Below, one piece after another: positions 57,055 to 64,000 of a stretch of 64,000 nt of DNA; the first letter of the stretch is position 1; every line of letters begins with the position of its first letter. The stretch is from the NCBI GenBank assembly GCA_037693485.1, contig CM075351.1, positions 15,991,001 through 16,055,000 on the forward strand. The letters run 5' to 3'. This stretch comes from Kitagawia praeruptora (lineage: Eukaryota > Streptophyta > Magnoliopsida > Apiales > Apiaceae). The translations under genes were made by a program, and so were the position numbers. The notes below the pieces were generated by a model, which had not been told where the DNA came from, made no database searches, and was given only the letters and a program-made list of their open reading frames with translations.

Positions 57055-58588
57055 TGATAAGTGGATTTTATATCCACTTGGAATGCTTCGTATCGGCTTG
57101 AATTGATGACTTGAACTCAAGTATGTGGTGTTTTTGATGTGTTTTTAGTGAATTTGTGCAGGAATAAGAGTCGGATGTGGGATGATGTTTTCCATGCTTA
57201 AATGGTGGGTTTTGAGCTAAAAGAATAATAGTACATCAAATTGTGAGAGAGCCGGAAGAAACGGAATGAAAATCGGAGTTAAAACGAAGAAAATAGAGCA
57301 AAATCAGCCAAAATCAGCTCCCAGCAGCCAAAGGAGCGCAGCCAGCGCTATGAACAGTAGCTACAGCGCAGCCAGCACTCCACCAGCGCAGCCAGCGCGC
57401 GTAAAAATTCTGCCAGATTTCGGATTTTTGTTTTGGCCATATCTTGAGTTCTACAACTCCGTTTGAGGCCCGTAAGCAGTCCACGCGAAGATAACGAGAT
57501 TTTCTATCATTCTAAAGTGGTCCAGAGGCCCAATTACAGCTGGAACGTTCCAGAATTAATGAAGGAAAGACAGCTGCGAATTTCCCTTTAAATCAGCATC
57601 AGTTTAGGAAACGTACTTCTATTATAATTCTGATTTGGTATTTTCTTGTTGGGCAAGATGTCTAGAGCCTATATAAACACATCCAACCCTTGTAAAATAA
57701 GATCATCATCATAATCATCATTAGGAGTAGAATTATTACATATCAATTACTTAGTTTTATTTGTATCTTTTCATACTTTGTTTTTATCATGGTTTCATCA
57801 GATCCCATGATGACGAGAGGTTCAATTATGAGCTAATCGTTGTCATGGGATTCTAACGGATTTATTTATGGAGCTTTAGTATCTTGATTGCTTTAAAGAT
57901 CTGTGTGTGATGTATATCTGATATCCTCGTATGGTTATGCTTAATTGTTAGATGCGTAGCTAACATCTAATTTGTTAATCTCTTGTGAAGTGAAAGTGGA
58001 TCTTGAGATTTAGAACTTGTCATGCTAGCATAGGTTCATGATTGTTATCAACATGATTCGTAGTATGAGATGAGAATACTTATATTGCCCTATGTGATCT
58101 TTATGGATAACTTGCTCTTCAACCGTTATGTTTTCAAATTCTATAGACATATAGGGTCTAAGCATAATTGGTGTTTATTCATCTTCTATCTCTTTTGTGG
58201 ATGTATGTTTAGTTTGGTATGCGTATGCTGACAGGTAGCGTATACTTGTTTCGTGTTATCCGATCAGATATCATAACCATTGCATATAGTGATTAAAGGC
58301 GTCAGATCTAAGCAAAGTATTTAATGAAGTTAGGATTCCATGTTTTCTCTTGCAGAAGTAATTCGATTCCAATTCTCGTTAGTTAGTTAATTCTTAGCTT
58401 GTTAATTTAATTCTTAGTTAATTTAGTTTATTAAACCCAAAATTGTTATTTGTCTTAGCAGTGAATAATAATCATACATTGTTGCATAGGTACTAAACTG
58501 AATTAAAAACCAGATCTCTGTGGGAACGAACTTGACTTATTCATATATTACTTGTGACCACGTACGCTTGCGTGATTTAGTGCAAACA
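57055..58588 (+). repeat. 3' LTR of the Athila derivative (1534 bp)
   Basis: Same length as the 5' LTR. Differences seen: one base in the second GC word (cagcActcc), caattAcag for caattGcag, and gtgtTtatt for gtgtCtatt. Confidence 0.92.
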
Positions 58589-58593
58589 AAAAG

Positions 58594-58623
58594 GAACCGT
58601 GCATTGCACGGGTTATAAGCTAG
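58594..58623 (+). other. 3' terminus of Helitron-like unit H2
   Basis: Hairpin CCGTGC-att-GCACGG then GTTATAAG and CTAG, host T next. The Athila derivative landed only about 30 bases inside this end. Confidence 0.75.
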
Positions 58624-58721
58624 TAAATAATAACATAATATAATTAATGATAATTAGTCGATTAACATAAAAAAAAATTAACGGTAATTAGTCAATTGCC
58701 TTTTTTACATTAATACCTTAT
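58624..58721. other. Short AT-rich segment between H2 and H3
   Basis: Resembles 14890-14930 and 61410-61440 (aataacataatataattaatg). No other signal. Confidence 0.5.
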
Positions 58722-61169
58722 ATATAATAATCATAAGGGAGATCTTATCCAAATTTTTGGTCGTCGTCATTGTACTACCAAAAGCATATGATCCGTTGGA
58801 TTAAAAAATTGGATTAAAAGTCATCCGTTGGATTATAAATTATATCCTTATATATTTATTTATAATTTTCACTTTGTTAATTTACTATAATACCCTTTTT
58901 TCATCGATTTGTTTTTTTTCTTCATCATTAGAACTAAATTTAATTTAAAAATATCTTTATAAGAGGGATCTTATCCAAATTTTTGGTCTGGTCGCTTTAC
59001 TACCAAAATTATATGATCCGTTGGATTGAAACTAGACGATCAAGACTAGATCACTTAAAAAAGAAATTATAATCTAAAAAGGATATAATTAGAAAAGATT
59101 GTATTATAAGTTAATTTTAAAAGAAAATTATAATCTAAAAAGGATATAATTAAAAAAGGTTGTATTATAATTGAATTTTAAAAAGAAAATTATATTCTAA
59201 AAAGGATATAATTAAAAAAAGTTGTATTAGAATTGAATTTTATTTTTTATTTATTAGTATTAAAAAATTTCATATTTACTATTTGGCCACTATCTTGAGA
59301 TCCAGAAATCAGATTTGAATGATTTTACAATCCATGTGAACCTCATAAAATTATCTTTAATTTAGTGATGCTTTAATAATTATTATTCAAATAGAAACAC
59401 TCAGAATATCAACAAAAAATATAATTACGAATATTTACATTAATCCTAATCTATGTAGAAGTTCTACATTGATAATGCTATCAATTGTAGAAAACCTAAT
59501 TGTATATGATTTAAATCATTGACATATAAATTTTCGTATTTCAATATAAATATACTTTTTATTTTATAACATATTTAAATATAAAATTATAATCTAAAAA
59601 GGATATAATTAAAAAAGGTTGTATTATAATTGAATTTTAAAAAGAAAATTATATTCTAAAAAGGATATAATTAAAAAAAGTTGTATTAGAATTGAATTTT
59701 ATTTTTTATTTATTAGTATTAAAAAATTTCATATTTACTATTTGGCCACTATCTTGAGATCCAAAAATCAGATTTGAATGATTTTACAATCCATGCGAAC
59801 CTCATAAAATTATCTTTAATTTAGTGATGCTTTAATAATTATTATTCAAATATAAACACTCAGAATATCAACAAAAAATATAATTATGAATATTTACATT
59901 AATCCTAATCTATGTAGAAGTTCTACATTGATAATGCTATCAATTGTAGAAAACCTAATTGTATATGATTTAAATCATTGACATATACATTTTCGTATTT
60001 CAATATAAATATACTTTTTATTTTATAACATATTTAAATATAAAATTATAATCTAAAAAGGATATAATTAAAAAGGTTGTATTATAATTGAATTTTAAAA
60101 AGAAAATTATATTCTAAAAAGGATATAATTAAAAAAAGATGTATTAGAATTGAATTTTAATTTTTTATGTTTTAGTATTAAAAAATTTCATATTTACTAT
60201 TTGACCTCTATCTTGAGATCTAAAAATTAGATTTGAATGATTTTACAATCCATGTGAACCTCATAAAATTATCTTTAATTTAGTGATGCTTTAATAATTA
60301 TTATTCAAATATAAACACTCAGAATATCAAGAGAAAATATAATTACGAATTTTTACATTAATCCTAATCTATGTAGAAGTTTTACATTGATAATGCTATC
60401 AATTGTAGAAAGCCTAATTGTATATGATTTAAATCATTGACATATACATTTTCGTATTTCAATATAACTAGACTTTTTATTTTATAATATATTAAAATAT
60501 AAAACATTTTTTATGCTAAATCCAACTATTTTCATCTATTTATTTTAAGATCTTTATCGTACGGAGGAATAGACGATTATCAAAATTTTGGACAAAATCT
60601 ATCTTATATAAATATATGTATATACGGGGTACTTTTTAGTTTATAACATATCAAAATATAAAACATGTTTTATGCTAGATACAACGGTTTTCATCTATTT
60701 ATTTTAAGATCTTTGTCATACGGAGGAGTAGACTATCGATTATCAAAATTTTAGACAAAATCTCTCTTACACTTATTATTAAAATTCTATTTGATTGTGA
60801 GTAGAACTATCTTTAAATAATATTTTGATAATCAAAACGAATTACAAGTAGAATTCATAAATCAAATAGAATTTTCAACTTAAAAAATCGTCAATTTCTT
60901 CTCTTTTTTGTTTCTGCGTAGATTTAATTATATTAAACCATCATTAATTTAAAGATTATTTTGTTAATTTCATGTGGGTTGTAAATGTCCAAATCAAATT
61001 TTAAAATTCAAGATAGAGTACAAATTTTAAATCGAATATGTAAAATCTTACATATATCAATTTTTAAACACCAATTTGATATGTAAATTAATAACTTATA
61101 AAATTTCATAAAAGTAATATAATTGTAGATATTTAAAAGGAGCCGTGCGTTGCACGGGTTATAAGCTAG
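58722..61169 (+). mobile_element. Helitron-like unit H3 (about 2.45 kb)
   Basis: The 5' end is near 58722 (ccttatatataataatcataa, a slightly altered version of the H2 start). The 3' end has hairpin CCGTGC-gtt-GCACGG at 61143-61157, 12 bases from the end of CTAG (61166-61169), with T following. The last 480 bases match H1 and H2 (caacggttttcatctattta, cacttattattaaaatt). Non-autonomous. Expanded by three tandem 459-bp units and a partial duplication of the 3' block near 60510-60600. Confidence 0.7.
59124..60500. repeat. Three 459-bp tandem units in H3
   Basis: The unit begins aaaattataatctaaaaagg at 59124, 59583 and 60042, exactly 459 bases apart each time. The third is more diverged and loses register near 60480. 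No ORF. A related single unit lies in H2 at about 51780-52050. Confidence 0.88.
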
Positions 61170-63198
61170 TTAATATAATAAAATTAATGGTAATCAATCG
61201 ATTGTCTTTTTCATATTTACTTTTAGTTGAAGATATTATCTCTTATAAACACCTAAAAACATCAATCATATCATATCTTTCGATCGTTAATATTTTTTTC
61301 GAACTAAAACACGTTACCTTTTTAATTTAAAACAAATATTTCACTCATTAATATATATACCTGAAAATATCGCACCATAAATTTCAAGTAAAATATAACA
61401 CCTAAAATAAGTAACAATATAATATAATTAATGGTAATTAATCGATTCTCATTTCCATATTTACTTTCCGTTGAAGATATTACCTTTTATAAACACCTAA
61501 AAAGATCAATTGTATCATATCTTTCAATAATTAATATTTCCTTTCTAATTAAAACACGTTACCTTTTTAATTTAGAACAAATCTTATAACCATTAATATA
61601 TACCCGAAAATATCGCACTAAAATTTTCAATTATTAATAAAATATATTAAAAATCATATACGTTGTTTATAAAAATGAAACATTATTATAATCCGTAAAC
61701 ATGAGTATATTATGAGTATATTAAATTATATCAAATTAAAATTTAAAAAAAATATTAAAAAATAATGATTATATAAAAACATAATTATAATATTAAATAA
61801 AATTTATAACATAATACAAGAAACCCGGGCATTGCAATACTAATAATTAACCGTTTATCTTTTCAGCTAAAACAAATTATTTTTCTATTTTTTCTAATTA
61901 AATTTCCTTTTCTAGAAATATCATGGGCAACGTTAATTTCTCAATTTCTAAAAAACACTAGGAGAAATATAATTAGTAAAAGATTAACATAATTAAATTA
62001 TAATTAGTATAAACTAATCAATTACCATTTTCACTTAAAGCATGCCACCTTTTTAATTTTCACGTTATCTTTCTATTTTCTCTAACTAAATTCTCTCATT
62101 TTTCAATAATAATAATAAGGATAGTTTTATTTAATAAAATAAAATACTAATATGATAATACTAATAATTAATCGATTAACGTTTTTCGCTAAAACATATC
62201 ATTTTTCTTTATTTTCTAATTAAAATCTCTCTTTTCCTAGAAATATCACGGGCATGAATGATTTCTCTTTTTCTAAAAACATTACGAGCTATTTTTTAGT
62301 AAAATAACATAATTAATTTATAATTAATATAAACTAATCAATTACCTTTTTCACCTAAAATATGTTACTTTTTTAATTTTCTCTAAGCAAATCCTCCTTT
62401 TTTTCCAATTTTATCATGGGCATTCTATCTAATAAAATAAAAAAATAATTTTATAATTACTATTAATTAACCAATTACATTTTTCAACTAAAATTTATCA
62501 TCTTTTTTAAATAAGATTCGTTCTTCGCACGGGTTTTAAGCTAATATTATTTATGTACTACTTTGTGGCAGTTGTGAGAACAAACAAACTCAACAACATA
62601 TTAAATTTAACAGTTATTTATCTATTTTTCATATACAAAAAAGACTATCAATTAGAATATTATAAAAAAAAGTATAATCATATTTTATTATCTTTTATAA
62701 TTTATATTATTACTAACTAATTAGCAAATATTAAAAAATATAAATAATCAAATAAAAATATTAAGATAAAAATATTTAATATGTACACTTTTTTGGTACA
62801 CTCAATAGCAATAGTTAGATTTTGAGATGGATTAGTGAACACCGTTTGATCTAATACTAGAAGAATATTCTTTTTCTAATATTTAAATATTATCATGGGT
62901 TAAGTTCAAATCCCATCAACAACATATTTTTATTAAACATATATAATATGATTAGATAAATTTCACTCTTTCTACTAAATAAAAGTTAAAAAAACTACTT
63001 TTATGTATTATTTTTATACATACATATGTATTTGAAAGTAATAATTAAAATACATAATTAGAATAATATTTATATTCATGAAATTTATTAAATTCAAAAA
63101 ATATTTTAATAATAAAAACATATATATAACTTAAAATTTTAACGAAATATAATTAAACAATTTACTAGCAACCGTGCAGCGCACGGGTTATAGGCTAG
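61170..63198. repeat. AT-rich mosaic with further Helitron-type 3' ends
   Basis: 61170-61640 contains two diverged copies of a segment also seen at 14880-15104 (ataaacacctaaaa, acacgttacctttttaattt). Then follow repeats of a shorter theme (ctaaattct…ttttc, taattaa…caattac). CTRR-type ends after GCACGGGT occur at 62525-62544 (ttttaagCTAA, T next) and 63172-63198 (hairpin CCGTGC-agc-GCACGG, GTTATAGGCTAG). No gene is supported. Confidence 0.55.
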
Positions 63199-63440
63199 CA
63201 TATATTTATTCAAACATCTATATCTATCTATCTATTATTATTATACTACACCTACACTATAAAAACGACGGAGAAAGGAATATAATTTGTAGTTTGGTTT
63301 TTCGGTAAATCTTATTTTTAGCCTATAATTATTCTTTTTCTAGTTTTGATATGTAATTAAAATACATTATTAGTTTCAAATTCCTACCCAAGTTTTTTTC
63401 TTTTGACACAATACTATACCCAAGTTGAAACACCCATGAT
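63199..63440. other. Unassigned AT-rich DNA
   Basis: A short TATC microsatellite near 63220; nothing else recognised. Confidence 0.5.
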
Positions 63441-64000
63441 TAGGGGAGAGCACGGAACGGAACGATTCGGTTTTAGGTTAAAACCGAAACCGCAACCGCA
63501 AACCCTCGGTTTTTATAATTGAAAACCGAAACCGCAACCGACGGTTCGGTTTCGGTTTCAAAATTGCCGGATCGGTTTCAATCGGTTCGGTTTCGGTTAT
63601 AAAACCGCTTCAAATAAAAATGACAAAATAAAAATGATTACAAGAATTTTTAAGCATAGAAAGTCCATTTGTTCTTCCGAAATAGCATACAAAGTTTTTA
63701 TAATAAATTACGAAAGTCTAACATAATACAAGTGTTCCAGTCTTCCAGTCTCCAGATGATGCAGACAAAAAGCCTTCATGATCTGTGCACCTACATACTA
63801 TAGTAAGAACCTTGCTTGTATAAATAATTAATCCTCAGTAATTATGAATGCATCAAATGCAAAGATAGCACAACAGTTGTTGTATCACAGAAATTGTGAA
63901 ACTCATTATTTAAACAACCAACAGCAGACTAAACAACACTATGCACTATGCAATTTATTTTTCCAAAGCAAAGCTCACTAGAACTTGTGAACCTGATGAT
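63441..64000. mobile_element. hAT-like DNA transposon, left end (runs off window)
   Basis: TAGGGGAGAGCACGG at 63441 is close to the TAGGGGTGAGCACGG-type terminus common in plant hAT elements. It is followed within 150 bases by many subterminal copies of AACCGAAACCG and its reverse complement (63460-63600). The eight bases before it (cccatgat) would be the target duplication. The other end is outside the window, so this cannot be confirmed. No transposase frame in the 400 bases that remain. Confidence 0.6.

Larger units (their letters stand above)
52550..58588 (+). mobile_element. Pol-less, env-less Athila derivative (6.04 kb)
   Basis: LTRs of exactly 1534 bp at both ends, TSD aaaag (52545-52549, 58589-58593), tRNA-Asp-type PBS and polypurine tract all intact. 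The interior is a gag-like frame with two stops, then at once the two-hairpin motif that follows pol in Athila-1, then the 3' noncoding region that follows env. Pol and env have been removed cleanly on both sides of that motif. By eye only three LTR differences, so it moved recently and must have used another element's proteins. Confidence 0.92.
51584..58623 (+). mobile_element. Helitron-like unit H2 (about 1 kb) split by an Athila derivative
   Basis: It starts TCTATTTATATATAATAAG after an A. It resumes after the Athila derivative at 58594 and ends with hairpin CCGTGC-att-GCACGG (58597-58611) and GTTATAAGCTAG, followed by T. TC start, hairpin about 12 bases from a CTAG end, and A/T flanks are the Helitron rules. 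No Rep/helicase, so it is non-autonomous. It contains one partial copy of the unit repeated three times in H3. Confidence 0.7.

Noticed and set aside
61143..61169. GC-rich hairpin followed by T-containing sequence as an intrinsic terminator
   Set aside because: The setting is eukaryotic, and the CTAG end about 12 bases on fits a Helitron terminus.
62885..62920. agttcaaatcc flanked by atggg/cccat as a tRNA-derived SINE B box
   Set aside because: No convincing A box at the right distance upstream and the arm geometry is not that of a T-arm.

Overview
The window is a block of eukaryotic, almost certainly eudicot plant, repeat DNA. It is AT-rich and has no recognisable host gene. Nearly every base can be assigned to LTR retrotransposons nested inside one another, to Helitron-like elements, or to one hAT-like end. 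The word content of the Copia and Athila families made me think of Apiaceae, but this is only an impression. Nested elements are separated here by three kinds of evidence: TG...CA termini, 5-bp target-site duplications (TSDs), and uninterrupted copies of the same sequence elsewhere in the window that show the empty site.

Layout. (1) 1-3430: the 5' part of a SIRE-like Ty1/copia element on the minus strand. It comprises an LTR, a primer binding site (PBS) and the start of gag, and it runs off the left edge. It sits in the reverse transcriptase (RT) region of (2) an Athila-like Ty3/gypsy element, 3431-14786, with a broken pol, a broken env-like ORF, a long 3' noncoding region and a 3' LTR. A 3.96-kb solo LTR (8410-12365, TSD attgt) interrupts its noncoding region. 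(3) 14787-15119 is AT-rich Helitron-like DNA. It contains (4) a very large Copia array, 15120-50985, with three LTRs and two internal domains flanked by one TSD (taata). LTR-1 of the array is interrupted by a 13.55-kb Ty3/gypsy element (16026-29579, TSD ataac). LTR-2 is interrupted by a second SIRE-like element on the minus strand (36812-43656, TSD caagg). (5) 50991-61169 holds three related Helitron-like units. The second contains a 6.04-kb pol-less and env-less Athila derivative (52550-58588, TSD aaaag). The third carries three tandem 459-bp units. (6) 61170-63198 is AT-rich with further Helitron-type ends, and (7) an hAT-like terminus begins at 63441.

The unifying theme is trans-mobilisation. 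Four element types keep most or all of their cis signals (LTR, PBS, polypurine tract) but have lost trans functions. The Copia array lacks almost all of gag in both copies. The second SIRE-like element lacks gag, protease, integrase and RT but keeps a 1.1-kilocodon post-pol ORF. The gypsy element has a decayed pol between near-identical LTRs. The small Athila derivative lacks pol and env. Some had to be moved recently by partners, because the gypsy LTRs show only three differences by eye in 3966 bp and the Athila derivative's LTRs only three in 1534 bp.

The most interesting signals are structured and uncoded. The first is a two-hairpin motif at the pol/env border of the Athila elements, with two compensatory base changes between copies, kept when pol and env were deleted. 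The second is a trio of look-alike stem-loops with 7-nt loops in the leader of the gag-less Copia element. The third is a run of four long inverted repeats just upstream of the Copia TATA box. The fourth is an exact duplicate of the Athila polypurine tract far upstream of the real one.
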